A stretch of DNA of 64,000 nt from Stutzerimonas stutzeri (GCF_024448695.1 NZ_JAMOHY010000011.1:29403-93402), one strand, 5' to 3'; numbered from the stretch's first letter, positions 40,016 through 49,717 are shown. A program made the numbers and translations. The notes: generated from the letters alone by a model not told the origin.

Positions 40016-41107
40016 ATGCCGTTTGAAACGGACGATTACCTTTCACGCCACATCAAGACCAGCGGCGCTGATCTTTCGGGAAAAATAGACGAGCTGGCCG
40101 CACTGGTCATGCCCGCCGCCAGCCAGAATCTGCCGCTCTATCGAGAAATGCTGGTCACAGTGATCCGAATGGCGCAAGCGGATCGCAATCGCTGGGATGC
40201 CAAGATACTGCTGCAAACCATGCGCGAAATGGAGAACGCTTTCGCCGTACTGGAGCGTTTCAAGCGGCGCCGCAAAGTGACCGTCTTCGGCTCGGCGCGC
40301 ACCCCCGTCGAGCACCCGCTGTACGCACTGGCGCGGGAACTCGGAGCGAACCTGGCACGACGCGACCTGATGGTCATCACCGGTGCCGGCGGCGGCATCA
40401 TGGCCGCCGCGCATGAGGGCGCAGGCACGGACAACAGCCTGGGGCTGAATATCACCCTGCCCTTCGAGCAGCATGCCAATCCAACGGTGGGCGGCACCGA
40501 TCACCTGCTGTCATTCCACTTCTTCTTCGTCCGCAAACTCTTCTTCATCAAGGAAGCCGACGCCCTGGTCCTTTGTCCCGGCGGCTTCGGCACGCTGGAC
40601 GAAGCTCTGGAGGTGCTGACCCTGATCCAGACCGGCAAAAGCCCGCTGGTACCCATCGTGCTGCTGGACGAGCCCGGCGGTACCTTCTGGAAGGATGCCT
40701 TGAGCTTCATGCGCCACCAACTGCAGGACAATCGCTATATCCTGCCCAGCGACATGCACCTGGTACGTCTGGTCGACAATGCAGAGGATGCCGCTGCAGA
40801 GATAGATACCTTCTACAGCAACTTCCACTCAAGCCGCTGGCTGAAAGACCGCTTCGTCATGCGAATGAATCATGTGTTGACTGATGCCGCACTCGATCAC
40901 ATGAACCGGGAGTTCGCCGACCTCTATCTGCAAGGCCGCTTCGAGCAGCAGGCGTGTTGCGAAATGGAACTGGATGAGCCCGAACTGCAGCAATTGCCCC
41001 GTCTGAGCTTCGTCTTCAATGGCCGCGACCACGGTCGGCTGCGCGAACTGACCGACTTCATCAATGACAAGCGTAACTGGGCAGCGCCGCTGGGCGTGCA
41101 GGACTGA
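40016..41107 (+). CDS. LOG-family Rossmann-fold protein (nucleosidase-like)
   Basis: 363 residues. The family motifs are present: TGAGGGIMAAAHEGA and LCPGGFGTLDEALEVLTLIQ (PGGxGTxxE). An extra N-terminal helical region of about 90 residues and a C-terminal extension resemble the PpnN class of nucleoside-monophosphate nucleosidases more than the short plant-type LOG enzymes. It may hydrolyse nucleotide glycosidic bonds; direct proof is lacking. Confidence 0.85.
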   Translation: MPFETDDYLSRHIKTSGADLSGKIDELAALVMPAASQNLPLYREMLVTVIRMAQADRNRWDAKILLQTMREMENAFAVLERFKRRRKVTVFGSARTPVEHPLYALARELGANLARRDLMVITGAGGGIMAAAHEGAGTDNSLGLNITLPFEQHANPTVGGTDHLLSFHFFFVRKLFFIKEADALVLCPGGFGTLDEALEVLTLIQTGKSPLVPIVLLDEPGGTFWKDALSFMRHQLQDNRYILPSDMHLVRLVDNAEDAAAEIDTFYSNFHSSRWLKDRFVMRMNHVLTDAALDHMNREFADLYLQGRFEQQACCEMELDEPELQQLPRLSFVFNGRDHGRLRELTDFINDKRNWAAPLGVQD

Positions 41108-41147
41108 AAACGCCTGATGTTGAAGCGATCGGGATGTGGCGAGAACG

Positions 41148-41615
41148 TCAGCAGTCGCTCGCAGCGCCACGCAACAATCGACCGATCATGTCCAGAGGGT
41201 AGCCACGATAACTGAGAAAACGGCCCTGCCTGGCCCTTTCCCGAGGATCGCCCGGCAGCTCGCCGGCGAACTTGCGCTGCCAGACCGCACGCAACTGCTC
41301 ACTCCAGTCAAAACCACTGTCGCGCAAGGCCTGCTCGATATCGTCACGAGCCAGGCCGCGCTGGCTCAGCTCTTCACGTATTCGTAACGGCCCGTAGCCT
41401 GCGTTGGCACGCATGCGTACGAAACTTTCCAGGTAACGCGCCTCGCTGAGCAAACCTTCCTCGGCAAGGCGATCCAGAGCTGGCTCGATCAGTTCAACCG
41501 GCGCACCGCGCTGGCGCAGCTTGCGGGATAGCTCAATGCGCCCATGCTCACGCCGGGCCAGCAAGTCCATTGCGACCCGACGCACGGCGACGGGATTATC
41601 CAGCACGGCAGCCAT
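41148..41615 (-). CDS. recX: RecA regulatory protein RecX
   Basis: 155 residues. Three-helix RecX repeats are visible ([38 protein letters not shown]). It binds RecA filaments and limits recombinase activity. It starts three bases after the recA stop, so the genes are cotranscribed under LexA control. Confidence 0.95.
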   Translation of the reverse strand: MAAVLDNPVAVRRVAMDLLARREHGRIELSRKLRQRGAPVELIEPALDRLAEEGLLSEARYLESFVRMRANAGYGPLRIREELSQRGLARDDIEQALRDSGFDWSEQLRAVWQRKFAGELPGDPRERARQGRFLSYRGYPLDMIGRLLRGAASDC

Positions 41616-41618
41616 GGA

Positions 41619-42662
41619 TCAGAGGTCGGCGTCAGCCAGATCTTCAGTAACCGGATTGGCCTTGGTGTTCGGTGCGACTACCAGCAGCTTGTCACGAATC
41701 TGCTGTTCGATTTCCCGACCGATCTCCGGATTCTCTTCCAGGTACTTGGCCGCATTGGCCTTGCCCTGACCGATCTTGCTGCCCTTGTAGGCGTACCAGG
41801 CGCCGGATTTCTCAACCAGGCCCTGCTGCACGCCAAGGTCGATGACCTCGCCGTTGCGGTAGATACCCTTGCCATAGAGAATCTGGAATTCGGCTTGGCG
41901 GAATGGCGGAGCCACCTTGTTCTTCACCACCTTGACGCGGGTTTCGCTACCCACTACCTCGTCACCTTCCTTCACCGCGCCGGTACGGCGGATGTCGAGA
42001 CGGACCGAAGCGTAGAACTTGAGCGCGTTACCGCCCGTGGTGGTTTCCGGGCTGCCGAACATCACGCCGATCTTCATGCGGATCTGGTTGATGAAGATCA
42101 CCAAGCAGTTGGCGTTCTTGATGTTGCCGGTGATCTTGCGCAGCGCCTGGGACATCAGGCGGGCCTGCAGGCCGACGTGGGTATCACCCATTTCGCCTTC
42201 GATTTCCGCTTTGGGCACCAGGGCAGCCACGGAGTCGACGATGATCACGTCCACCGCATTGGAGCGCACCAGCATGTCGGTGATTTCGAGCGCCTGCTCG
42301 CCGGTGTCGGGCTGGGAAACCAGCAGATCATCAACATTGACGCCCAGCTTGCCGGCGTAATCGGGGTCCAGCGCATGCTCGGCATCGACAAAGGCACAGG
42401 TGGCACCCATCTTCTGCGCTTCGGCGATCACCGAGAGGGTCAGCGTGGTCTTGCCTGAAGATTCAGGGCCGTAGATCTCGACGATCCGACCTTTTGGCAG
42501 GCCGCCTATGCCCAGCGCGATATCCAGCCCCAGGGAGCCGGTGGAAATCGAAGGAATCGCCTGGCGATCATGATCGCCCATGCGCATGACCGCACCTTTG
42601 CCGAACTGCTTTTCGATCTGGCCCAGGGCAGCAGCCAAGGCACGCTTCTTGTTCTCGTCCAT
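41619..42662 (-). CDS. recA: Recombinase RecA
   Basis: 347 residues from ATG 42662 ([23 protein letters not shown] trimmed here). Walker [13 protein letters not shown], Walker [13 protein letters not shown], and the loop L2 region [16 protein letters not shown] are all intact. The C-terminus is acidic. It promotes strand exchange and triggers LexA self-cleavage. A LexA-type site lies 42 bases upstream. Confidence 0.99.
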   Translation of the reverse strand: MDENKKRALAAALGQIEKQFGKGAVMRMGDHDRQAIPSISTGSLGLDIALGIGGLPKGRIVEIYGPESSGKTTLTLSVIAEAQKMGATCAFVDAEHALDPDYAGKLGVNVDDLLVSQPDTGEQALEITDMLVRSNAVDVIIVDSVAALVPKAEIEGEMGDTHVGLQARLMSQALRKITGNIKNANCLVIFINQIRMKIGVMFGSPETTTGGNALKFYASVRLDIRRTGAVKEGDEVVGSETRVKVVKNKVAPPFRQAEFQILYGKGIYRNGEVIDLGVQQGLVEKSGAWYAYKGSKIGQGKANAAKYLEENPEIGREIEQQIRDKLLVVAPNTKANPVTEDLADADL

Positions 42663-42703
42663 TAAAATCCTCACTTGATCAAGAGGGCCAAAGGCCGCAA
42701 CAA

Positions 42704-42719
42704 CTGTATAAGTAGCCAG
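42704..42719 (-). promoter_or_regulatory. LexA (SOS) box upstream of recA
   Basis: CTG, ten bases, CAG with flanking AACTGTATA and AGTAGCCAGTA, matching the CTGT-N8-ACAG type consensus apart from the right arm (CCAG instead of ACAG). It lies 42-57 bases upstream of the recA ATG, where it would overlap the promoter. Confidence 0.8.
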
Positions 42720-42746
42720 TATTAGACCATAGCCAAATTTGTCCGC

Positions 42747-43244
42747 CTAGCCCTGCAACGGATTTTCTCCGTCCATCAGGCGGATCAACCCGACCAGCGC
42801 CGCTGCCACACTCTGCTCACGCACGGCCTGGCGATCACCGGCGAATATAAAGCGCCGGGCAAACAGCTGATCGGCTGCCGCCCAGGCGAGCCATACGGTG
42901 CCGACCGGCTTCTCCGGCGAACCGCCACCCGGCCCGGCCACACCACTGACCGCCACGGCAAAGCGTGCGCCACTGCGTTGCTGTGCACCACGCGCCATGA
43001 CTTCGACAACGTCCTGACTCACTGCTCCGACTTCGTCGAACAAGCGGGTCGGCACGCCCAACAGGGCGCTTTTCTGCGCGTTGGAATAGGTGACGAAACC
43101 CACCTCGAACCAGGCCGAACTGCCGGCAATACGGGTGATGGCTTCGGCGATACCGCCGCCGGTACAGGATTCAGCGGTGGTCACCTGCTGATTCAGTCGC
43201 AACAACCGGTCACCAAGTTCTGCGGCCAATTCGGTGAGATTCAA
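42747..43244 (-). CDS. pncC: Nicotinamide-nucleotide amidohydrolase PncC (CinA C-terminal type, TTG start)
   Basis: 165 residues from TTG 43244. The start is supported by GGAGG seven bases upstream and by the lack of any ATG nearby. Signatures: TAESCTGGGIAEAIT, and VSGVAGPGGGSPEKPVGTVWLAW. It deamidates NMN in the pyridine nucleotide cycle. It is the single-domain form of CinA. The order mutS/pncC/recA marks a well-known prophage and tailocin insertion region in pseudomonads. Confidence 0.93.
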   Translation of the reverse strand: MNLTELAAELGDRLLRLNQQVTTAESCTGGGIAEAITRIAGSSAWFEVGFVTYSNAQKSALLGVPTRLFDEVGAVSQDVVEVMARGAQQRSGARFAVAVSGVAGPGGGSPEKPVGTVWLAWAAADQLFARRFIFAGDRQAVREQSVAAALVGLIRLMDGENPLQG

Positions 43245-43849
43245 AATCGCCCCTCCACATCCGTTTCAAGAAACCGAGACTACGGCGATTTTCGTCGGAT
43301 CAACCCGGATTGCAATCCTTGTGCATCCAGCACCCGATCCACCTGCGAGACGCGCAAGCTGCGTGCTAACCTTGCGCTCTTTTTCGCCCTGTAACACGAG
43401 GGCTTATCCCAATGCCGTATCACGCCAGCCTCATGCCCAAAGATACTCAAGACCTCTCCAAACACACGCCAATTGTGTGGCAGTAAAGGCGGCAAATATG
43501 CGCAAAGCCCGCGCGGCAAGGGCTGAAAGGCACCGAATGTGCGCACTCTAAGTAGGACTGTGAAACCGGCTACGGTTTTTGGCAGTAGCCGTATCAGTTC
43601 TCATTTTATTTCGGATTTAACGCCGATTTAGTTCTCCACTCACCCGCCCGATGTGAAGCCTTGCAGTCCTGGGGAATTCACCTGGTAGGGACGGCCTGCT
43701 CTTTACGCGCAGCAACGGCCAGCGAGACTCCGAGAAAATCACTCGGCGGTGGAGCTGAATACATTCGACCTGACCAGTCCTTTGGCCGGATTCGACCAGC
43801 ACGCTTGTTGATCATGACCGGCAGAAGACGACCCATAGCTGCCGGTTGC
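43245..43849. other. Gene-poor spacer after pncC
   Basis: About 600 bases with no supported gene. It begins with the pncC promoter region. At about 43566-43590 a short inverted repeat (CGGCTAC and GTAGCCG) surrounds a T-rich loop. An 88-codon minus-strand ORF at 43280-43546 shows no recognisable domain. The right part probably belongs to the same IS66 remnant as the next feature. Confidence 0.5.
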
Positions 43850-43942
43850 GACAGGCAGCAATGGGCCAATCTCTCTCGTCCGCTGCGTCGGCAGCCGTAT
43901 CAGCACATCTTTGAGATAGGCATACGGATGATGCCCATTCAT
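43850..43942 (-). pseudogene. IS66-family transposase, C-terminal remnant
   Basis: The minus-strand frame reads MNGHHPYAYLKDVLIRLPTQ, then RTREIGPLLP. This is the characteristic last segment of IS66 TnpC transposases (family pattern NGHDPYAYLKDVLxRLPT). Everything upstream, including the catalytic DDE domain, is missing: 11 bases further upstream lies the stop of the dehydrogenase gene. It marks a transposon scar. Confidence 0.8.
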
Positions 43943-43952
43943 TCATGCGTGC

Positions 43953-44963
43953 TTAGATATCCAGGCAAATTTTGCCGAAATGCTGGTTGGTTTCCTGATA
44001 CTTGAACGCTTCGACAATCTCGCTCAAAGGGAAATGACGATCAATAATCGGGCGCATGCCATTAGCATTGATCGCTCGGATCATGTCTTGCTGCTGGCTG
44101 CGGCTACCCACCAATACACCCTGCAGACGCACTTGCTTGATCAGTGCCGGTACAAAATTCATTGCACCGCTTACGCCACTCAATATCCCGATGACGGAGA
44201 TGTGACCAGCAACCCGAATTGCAATCATCGATTGCTCAAGCGTCGCAGGGCCGCCGACTTCGATGATGTGGTCAACACCACGGCCACCTGTTAGAGCGCG
44301 TGCAGTTTCGCCCCAGTTGAGGTCTTTGCGGTAATTGATCACATGATCAGCGCCTAGCGCTTTCAGACGTTCAAGTTTTTCGTCGCTTGAAGAGGTAGCG
44401 ATGACGGTAGCGCCGGCCATTTTAGCGAACTGCAGGGCGAAAATTGAAACGCCACCAGTGCCTTGGACGAGCACGGTGTCGCCCGGCTTGAGTGAGTCAT
44501 CGGCCATCAGGGCGCGCCATGCAGTAAGGCCGGCGGTGGTAAGCGTCGACGCTTCAGCATGGCTGTAGCCAGTAGGCGCGAGGGTGAACGATGTGGCTTT
44601 GGCCGTCACTTGCTCACGAGCGTAGCCGTCAATGCCATCACCTGGCACGCTAACAAAGCCTTCAACCAGTGGCGCACCGTTGATCCACTCCGGGAAGAAA
44701 GTGCTGACGACCGAGTCACCCACCTTGAATTCAGTGACATCTGGGCCGACAGCAATGACTTCACCTGCACCATCGGCCATGGGGATGCGTTTTTCGCTAG
44801 GGCCCCACATACCGCTGACCACCGCGAAGTCGTGGTAGTTGAGCGAGTTGGCGTGAAGGCGTACGGTGATTTCGCCACGCGCTGCGGCTCGAACTTCGCT
44901 GCTGCCAACCACAACCTTTTCATAGCCGCCACCGGGTTGGACGAAGATAGTTTTGCTGCTCAT
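43953..44963 (-). CDS. Medium-chain NAD(P)-dependent alcohol dehydrogenase/quinone oxidoreductase family protein
   Basis: 336 residues. GroES-like N-terminal domain (SLNYHDFAVVSGMWGP; ADGAGEVIAVGPDVTEFKVGD) and a Rossmann domain (VLVQGTGGVSIFALQFAKMAGATVIATSS). The catalytic zinc Cys/His pattern of classical alcohol dehydrogenases is not evident, so it is probably a zinc-free reductase. An arsR-type gene lies 55 bases upstream on the same strand. Its lower GC flanks and its place inside an insertion scar suggest acquisition. Confidence 0.9.
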   Translation of the reverse strand: MSSKTIFVQPGGGYEKVVVGSSEVRAAARGEITVRLHANSLNYHDFAVVSGMWGPSEKRIPMADGAGEVIAVGPDVTEFKVGDSVVSTFFPEWINGAPLVEGFVSVPGDGIDGYAREQVTAKATSFTLAPTGYSHAEASTLTTAGLTAWRALMADDSLKPGDTVLVQGTGGVSIFALQFAKMAGATVIATSSSDEKLERLKALGADHVINYRKDLNWGETARALTGGRGVDHIIEVGGPATLEQSMIAIRVAGHISVIGILSGVSGAMNFVPALIKQVRLQGVLVGSRSQQQDMIRAINANGMRPIIDRHFPLSEIVEAFKYQETNQHFGKICLDI

Positions 44964-45018
44964 AGGGGTTTCCTTATATTCTCTAATTACGCGAAATGAC
45001 GAAATAAAAGTTTAAAAA

Positions 45019-45315
45019 TTACAATTCGATGATCAACCTAGCCGCAAAGTCATCAATCGCCTGCTCATTGCGCCGGTAGTAAGTCCACTTTCCGATGCGG
45101 GTGGTTAGCACGAAGCCTGCACGTTGCAAGATAGCTAAATGTGCAGACGCGGTAGAAGGTGAAAGCCCGGCCTTGTGCTGCAAATGGGTTACGCACACGC
45201 CTATCGTAGGATCGCCATGATCCTGAGGTGGGAAATTACTGAGTGGGTCTTTGAGCCACTCCATCATTTGCATGCGAGTGTCATTGCCCAGGGCTTTGAG
45301 CTGTTCGAGTATCAT
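45019..45315 (-). CDS. ArsR-family transcriptional regulator
   Basis: 98 residues from ATG 45315 (MILEQLKALGNDTRMQMMEWL). The winged helix has THLQHKAGLSPSTASAHLAILQRAGFV and the wing TTRIGKWTYYRR. No CxC metal-binding motif of ArsR/SmtB sensors is seen in helix 3, though one Cys (GVCVTHL) is present. It probably represses itself and the downstream dehydrogenase. A TTG start at 45375, inside a palindrome, is possible but less likely. Confidence 0.88.
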   Translation of the reverse strand: MILEQLKALGNDTRMQMMEWLKDPLSNFPPQDHGDPTIGVCVTHLQHKAGLSPSTASAHLAILQRAGFVLTTRIGKWTYYRRNEQAIDDFAARLIIEL

Positions 45316-45363
45316 GGTCGGCAATGTTACGCTTTTTTCCGAAATGTTCAATAAATAATCTAT

Positions 45364-45380
45364 TACCCTTCTCAAGGGTA
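45364..45380. promoter_or_regulatory. Perfect palindrome upstream of the arsR-type gene
   Basis: TACCCTT, CTC, AAGGGTA: a perfect 7-3-7 inverted repeat about 50 bases upstream of the arsR ATG. It could be the operator of the ArsR protein. It also sits exactly at the border between AT-rich arsR upstream DNA and the umuC remnant, so a junction artefact is the alternative. Confidence 0.45.
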
Positions 45381-45387
45381 TGAAATC

Positions 45388-45657
45388 AAAAAACGCATCC
45401 CGCTGATTCCCATCCGCGAGGCGGTCGCGAGCTATGCCGCACGGACCTGCGAGAAGCTGCGCGCTCAGGGCTCGGTGTGCAAGCGGGTTCGGGTCAGCAT
45501 CCGCACCGGCATGTTCAATCCGGACGCGCCAAAATTCGCTAAGGGCATGCTGTGCGAGCTGCCCTACCCCACCGACGACACCCGACTAATCACCCAGGCC
45601 GCACTCGCCAGCCTCGATGCGCTGTACCGCCCCAAAAAGCTATTGCGATTGTATTAA
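45388..45657 (+). pseudogene. umuC (Y-family DNA polymerase V) internal fragment
   Basis: The plus frame reads IPLIPIREAVASYAARTCEK, then LRAQGSVCKRVRVSIRTGMF, then NPDAPKFAKGMLCELPYPTD. This is the little-finger region of UmuC. The N-terminal two thirds with the catalytic Asp/Glu residues is absent, and the frame stops shortly after LASLDALYRP, losing the C-terminal tail. It is a dead remnant, probably from a plasmid- or phage-type umuDC. Confidence 0.85.
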
Positions 45658-45796
45658 CTAGTTGTCGGCTACGAACGGAGGACAACCAATTGCCGACACT
45701 ACGCCGTACCAGCCCTACCAGCATCACAGGCACGAAGACAGGAACAGAAGTCCTGCTGCGAGGCATGCAGCGCTCCAAGTGGGAGGCTCGGCGAGC

Positions 45797-46213
45797 ATGA
45801 GCACACCACGCTGGGTACTCATCCCCAAGGCGGCCGAAATGCTTGGCTACAGCCGAGTCGTGATTGAGCAAAAAATCAAAAACGGCACTTGGTCAGAGGG
45901 CCGCATCTGGCGCAAAGCCCGAGACGGGCGAATTTTCATTAGTCTCGAGAAGGTGGCCTGCAAGCAGTTGCTGGCCATGGCGCCCTGCACCGAACCGCAG
46001 ACGATCACCGTGCAGCTCAACCGTCACGAATCCATACATGAAACCGTTACGCCGCTAATCTCGCCGTCGCGCAGGCACGCCGAAAAAAGGTCAACCTGTG
46101 GTTCATCCCAACGTCATGGAACTCGAAGTGGGCCAACATCCAGCGCCGCGCCAAGATCCGCCCGCGCCGTCCATACCAGACCCGCCACACCTACGCCTGC
46201 TGGTGCCTGGTAA
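45797..46213 (+). pseudogene. Phage excisionase-like ORF, 3' part degraded
   Basis: From ATG 45797 the first 50 residues (WVLIPKAAEMLGYS, GRIWRKARDGRIFISLEK) resemble the small MerR-like excisionases found next to pseudomonad prophage integrases. The rest of the 138-codon frame overlaps the integrase remnant in another frame and looks non-coding. The excisionase itself may be intact if it ends early, but no stop is present, so it is treated as broken. Confidence 0.6.
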
Positions 46214-46356
46214 CGCGTGGTAACCTTGCGTTCATCGCCAAGCAGATGGGACACAAGGACTTCACCATGCCAGTCCAGGTGTACGCAAAGTGGATGGACG
46301 ACGAGTCCACGAGCGAGCTGCAGCACATCTGGGCCGGCATGCAGAAAGCAGCGTGA
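46084..46356 (+). pseudogene. Tyrosine-recombinase (phage integrase) C-terminal remnant
   Basis: An open plus frame ends at TGA 46354 and reads IRPRRPYQTRHTYACWCLV, then [12 protein letters not shown], then VQVYAKWM. These are the second Arg-His box, the GH box and the nucleophile Tyr region of phage integrases. The first catalytic Arg and the DNA-binding domains are missing. It ends 50 bases before the mutS start, the end expected for an integrase at an attachment site by mutS. Confidence 0.85.
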
Positions 46357-46406
46357 AATGCCCCAAATCTGCCCCACAAATTCCGCCGCACCGCTCTAAG
46401 TACCTG

Positions 46407-48986
46407 ATGAATAAAGATAATTCCGATCTTTCCAAGCACACGCCCATGATGCAGCAATACTGGAGGCTCAAGCGCGAGCACCCGGACCAGCTGATGTTCT
46501 ACCGCATGGGGGACTTCTATGAGCTGTTCTACGAGGACGCCAAAAAGGCCGCCAAGCTGCTGGACATCACGCTCACCGCGCGCGGCCAGTCGGCAGGCAC
46601 TGCCATTCCCATGGCCGGGATTCCCTTTCATTCCGCCGAAGGCTACCTGAGCCGACTGGTAAAACTCGGCGAATCGGTGGTGATCTGCGAGCAGATCGGT
46701 GACCCGGCCACCAGCAAAGGCCCCGTCGAACGCCAGGTGGTGCGCATCATTACCCCCGGAACGGTCAGCGACGAAGCGCTGCTGGATGAGCATCGCGACA
46801 ACCTGCTGGCCGCCGTGGTCGGCGATGAAAGGCTATTCGGGCTTTCAGTGCTGGACATCACCAGCGGACGCTTCACGGTGCAGGAATTCGGCGGCTGGGA
46901 AACCCTGCTGGCCGAAGTCGAGCGCCTGAACCCGGCAGAGCTGATGATTCCCGATGACTGGCCCGCCGGCCTGCCGCTGGAAAAACGCCGTGGCGTTAGC
47001 CGGCGTGCGCCCTGGGATTTCGACCGTGACAGCGCCTTCAAGGGTCTTTGCCAGCAATTTGCAACCCAGGATCTTAAAGGCTTCGGTTGCGAGAAGCTGA
47101 CCCTCGCCATCGGCGCCGCCGGTTGCCTGCTGACCTACGCCAAGGAAACCCAACGTACCGCGCTGCACCATCTGCGCAGCCTGCGCCATGAACGCCTTGA
47201 CGACAGTGTGGTACTGGATGGCGCCACCCGGCGCAACCTGGAGCTGGACATCAACCTCGGCGGCGGGCGCGAGAACACCCTGCAATCAGTAGTCGACCGC
47301 AGTCAGACCGCCATGGGCTCGCGCCTGCTGAGCCGCTGGCTGAACCGTCCGCTGCGCGACCGCCAGGTGCTGGAAGCGCGCCAGGACTCGATCACCTGCC
47401 TGCTGGAGCACTATCGCTTCGAGCAGATCCAGCCGCAACTCAAGGAAATCGGCGACCTGGAGCGCATCCTGGCGCGGATCGGCCTGCGCAATGCCCGCCC
47501 ACGCGACCTGGCACGACTGCGTGACGCACTGGCCGCCCTGCCGCAACTGCAGGCCGGCATGCAGGAACTGGTGGCGCCGCACCTGATCGAGCTGGCTGTC
47601 AGTATTCGCACCTACCCGGAACTGGCCGAGCTGCTGGCCAAGGCGATCATCGATAGTCCGCCCGCGGTGATCCGTGATGGCGGCGTGCTCAAGACCGGTT
47701 ATGACGCGGAACTGGACGAGCTGCAATCACTGTCGGAAAACGCCGGCCAGTACCTGATGGACCTGGAAACCCGTGAGAAGGCCCGCACCGGCCTGAGCCA
47801 TCTCAAGGTCGGCTACAACCGCGTGCATGGCTATTTCATCGAGCTGCCGAGCAAGCAGGCCGAGTCGGCACCTGCCGATTACATTCGCCGGCAGACGCTC
47901 AAGGGCGCCGAGCGCTTCATCACCCCGGAACTCAAGGAGTTCGAAGACAAGGCGCTGTCCGCCAAGAGCCGCGCCCTGGCCCGTGAAAAGCAGCTCTACG
48001 ACGAATTGCTGGAGCGATTGATCGGCCATCTGGCGCCCTTGCAGAATTCCGCTGCGGCCCTGGCCGAGCTGGATGTACTGAGCAACCTGGCTGAACGCGC
48101 GCTGACCCTCGACCTGAACCGTCCGCGCTTCGTCGAGCAGCCGTGCCTGCGTATCGAACAGGGTCGGCATCCGGTCGTGGAACAGGTGCTGCAGACGCCC
48201 TTCGTCGCCAACGACCTCGCCCTCGATGACGACACCCGCATGCTGGTTATCACCGGGCCGAACATGGGCGGTAAATCCACCTATATGCGCCAGACTGCAC
48301 TCATCGTGCTGCTGGCGCAGATCGGCAGCTTCGTTCCGGCCAAGGCCTGCGAACTGTCACTGGTGGACCGCATCTTTACCCGCATCGGGTCGAGCGACGA
48401 CCTGGCGGGCGGGCGCTCCACCTTCATGGTGGAGATGAGCGAAACCGCCAATATTCTGCACAACGCCAGCGACCGCAGCCTGGTGCTGATGGATGAAGTG
48501 GGCCGCGGCACCAGCACCTTCGACGGCCTGTCGCTGGCCTGGGCCGCTGCCGAACACCTGGCCAAGCTGCGCGCCTTCACCCTGTTCGCCACCCATTATT
48601 TCGAGCTGACCGTGCTGCCGGAAAGCGAGCCGGTGGTGGCTAACGTGCACCTCTCGGCCACCGAGCACAACGAGCGCATCGTCTTCCTGCACCACGTGCT
48701 GCCCGGCCCGGCCAGCCAGAGCTATGGTCTGGCGGTGGCGCAACTGGCCGGCGTTCCGGACGAAGTGATCCAGCGTGCACGCGACCATCTGTCGCGTCTG
48801 GAAACCACCAGCTTGCCCCACGAAATGCCGAGAATGGTGCCCGGCCAACCCGCTCCGCCCATGCAGAACGACCTGTTCGCCAGCCTGCCGCACCCGGTCA
48901 TCGAAGCGCTGGGCAAGCTCCAGCCGGATGAGCTGAGCCCGCGTCAGGCACTGGAGCTGCTATACAAGCTGAAAACGCAAATCTGA
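46407..48986 (+). CDS. mutS: DNA mismatch repair protein MutS
   Basis: 859 residues from ATG 46407 ([19 protein letters not shown]). Mismatch-binding motif [11 protein letters not shown] near residue 38, Walker [14 protein letters not shown], Walker [16 protein letters not shown], and the C-terminal ATHYFELT region are intact. It binds mismatches and recruits MutL. The native promoter may have been replaced or displaced by the integrase remnant just upstream. Confidence 0.98.
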   Translation: MNKDNSDLSKHTPMMQQYWRLKREHPDQLMFYRMGDFYELFYEDAKKAAKLLDITLTARGQSAGTAIPMAGIPFHSAEGYLSRLVKLGESVVICEQIGDPATSKGPVERQVVRIITPGTVSDEALLDEHRDNLLAAVVGDERLFGLSVLDITSGRFTVQEFGGWETLLAEVERLNPAELMIPDDWPAGLPLEKRRGVSRRAPWDFDRDSAFKGLCQQFATQDLKGFGCEKLTLAIGAAGCLLTYAKETQRTALHHLRSLRHERLDDSVVLDGATRRNLELDINLGGGRENTLQSVVDRSQTAMGSRLLSRWLNRPLRDRQVLEARQDSITCLLEHYRFEQIQPQLKEIGDLERILARIGLRNARPRDLARLRDALAALPQLQAGMQELVAPHLIELAVSIRTYPELAELLAKAIIDSPPAVIRDGGVLKTGYDAELDELQSLSENAGQYLMDLETREKARTGLSHLKVGYNRVHGYFIELPSKQAESAPADYIRRQTLKGAERFITPELKEFEDKALSAKSRALAREKQLYDELLERLIGHLAPLQNSAAALAELDVLSNLAERALTLDLNRPRFVEQPCLRIEQGRHPVVEQVLQTPFVANDLALDDDTRMLVITGPNMGGKSTYMRQTALIVLLAQIGSFVPAKACELSLVDRIFTRIGSSDDLAGGRSTFMVEMSETANILHNASDRSLVLMDEVGRGTSTFDGLSLAWAAAEHLAKLRAFTLFATHYFELTVLPESEPVVANVHLSATEHNERIVFLHHVLPGPASQSYGLAVAQLAGVPDEVIQRARDHLSRLETTSLPHEMPRMVPGQPAPPMQNDLFASLPHPVIEALGKLQPDELSPRQALELLYKLKTQI

Positions 48987-49114
48987 TCGCTGTAAAAAGC
49001 TGCTAGAATCGCGCGCATTTTTGGATACATGCGGCATTTGCCTGGTGCCGCTGAAGTCTGCCAAGCCGAGGCGTCATTGCAACGCCATCTGAAACGCCTG
49101 AGGAGATAAAAGAA

Positions 49115-49438
49115 ATGACCTTCGTCGTCACCGACAACTGCATCAAGTGCAAATACACCGATTGCGTAGAAGTCTGTCCGGTGGACTGTTTCTATGAAGG
49201 CCCGAACTTCCTGGTCATCCATCCGGACGAGTGCATCGACTGCGCCCTCTGCGAGCCGGAATGCCCGGCCCAGGCGATCTTCTCCGAAGACGAAGTGCCG
49301 GACGACCAGCAGGAATACATCGAGCTGAACGCCGATCTTGCCGAAGTCTGGCCGAACATCACCGAGAAGAAGGATTCGCTGCCGGACGCCGAAGAATGGG
49401 ACGGCGTGAAGGACAAGCTGCAGTACCTGGAGCGCTAA
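49115..49438 (+). CDS. fdxA: 7Fe ferredoxin FdxA
   Basis: 107 residues. Two iron-sulfur cluster motifs: [18 protein letters not shown] at the N-terminus and [16 protein letters not shown]. This is the [3Fe-4S][4Fe-4S] Azotobacter-type ferredoxin and a likely partner of Fpr. GAGGAG lies nine bases upstream of ATG. It follows mutS by 128 bases. Confidence 0.97.
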   Translation: MTFVVTDNCIKCKYTDCVEVCPVDCFYEGPNFLVIHPDECIDCALCEPECPAQAIFSEDEVPDDQQEYIELNADLAEVWPNITEKKDSLPDAEEWDGVKDKLQYLER

Positions 49439-49473
49439 CGGCTGCTGCCAAGCGACAATCCGCTCGACTTAAC

Positions 49474-49509
49474 AAAAAATGCCCGCCTTGTAAAAGGCGG
49501 GCATTTTTG
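49474..49509. terminator. Strong bidirectional intrinsic terminator
   Basis: Arms AAAAATGCCCGCCTT and AAGGCGGGCATTTTT with a four-base loop, between convergent fdxA and csbD. Confidence 0.92.
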
Positions 49510-49525
49510 TTTGCAAAGGCCTGGA

Positions 49526-49717
49526 TCAGGCTTTGTCGACACCCTTCTTCACGGCGTCTTTCACATTGCCCTTCACCTGTTGCGCGTCGCCCTTGACCTC
49601 CTGACGCTTGCCTTCGTTTTTCATGCGCTCGTTGTCAGTCGCCTCACCCAGACCCTGCTTGGCCTTGCCGGCAGCTTCATTGAGGTTGCCTTTCATCTTG
49701 TCTGTGGTACTGCTCAT
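49526..49717 (-). CDS. CsbD-family stress protein
   Basis: 63 residues, highly charged and without hydrophobic segments. It has the CsbD pattern KMKGNLNEAAGKAKQGLGE and repeats of KGxxxxVKG type (VKGDAQQVKGNVKDAV). Members are induced by general or osmotic stress; the biochemical role is unknown. It lies downstream of yihY on the same strand. Confidence 0.93.
   Translation of the reverse strand: MSSTTDKMKGNLNEAAGKAKQGLGEATDNERMKNEGKRQEVKGDAQQVKGNVKDAVKKGVDKA

Noticed and set aside
41544..42458. 304-codon plus-strand ORF over recA
   Set aside because: Antisense of recA with no domain.
45662..45796. N-terminal extension of the excisionase-like ORF
   Set aside because: The first 45 codons have no match to excisionases, and the ATG at 45797 starts exactly at the family N-terminus.
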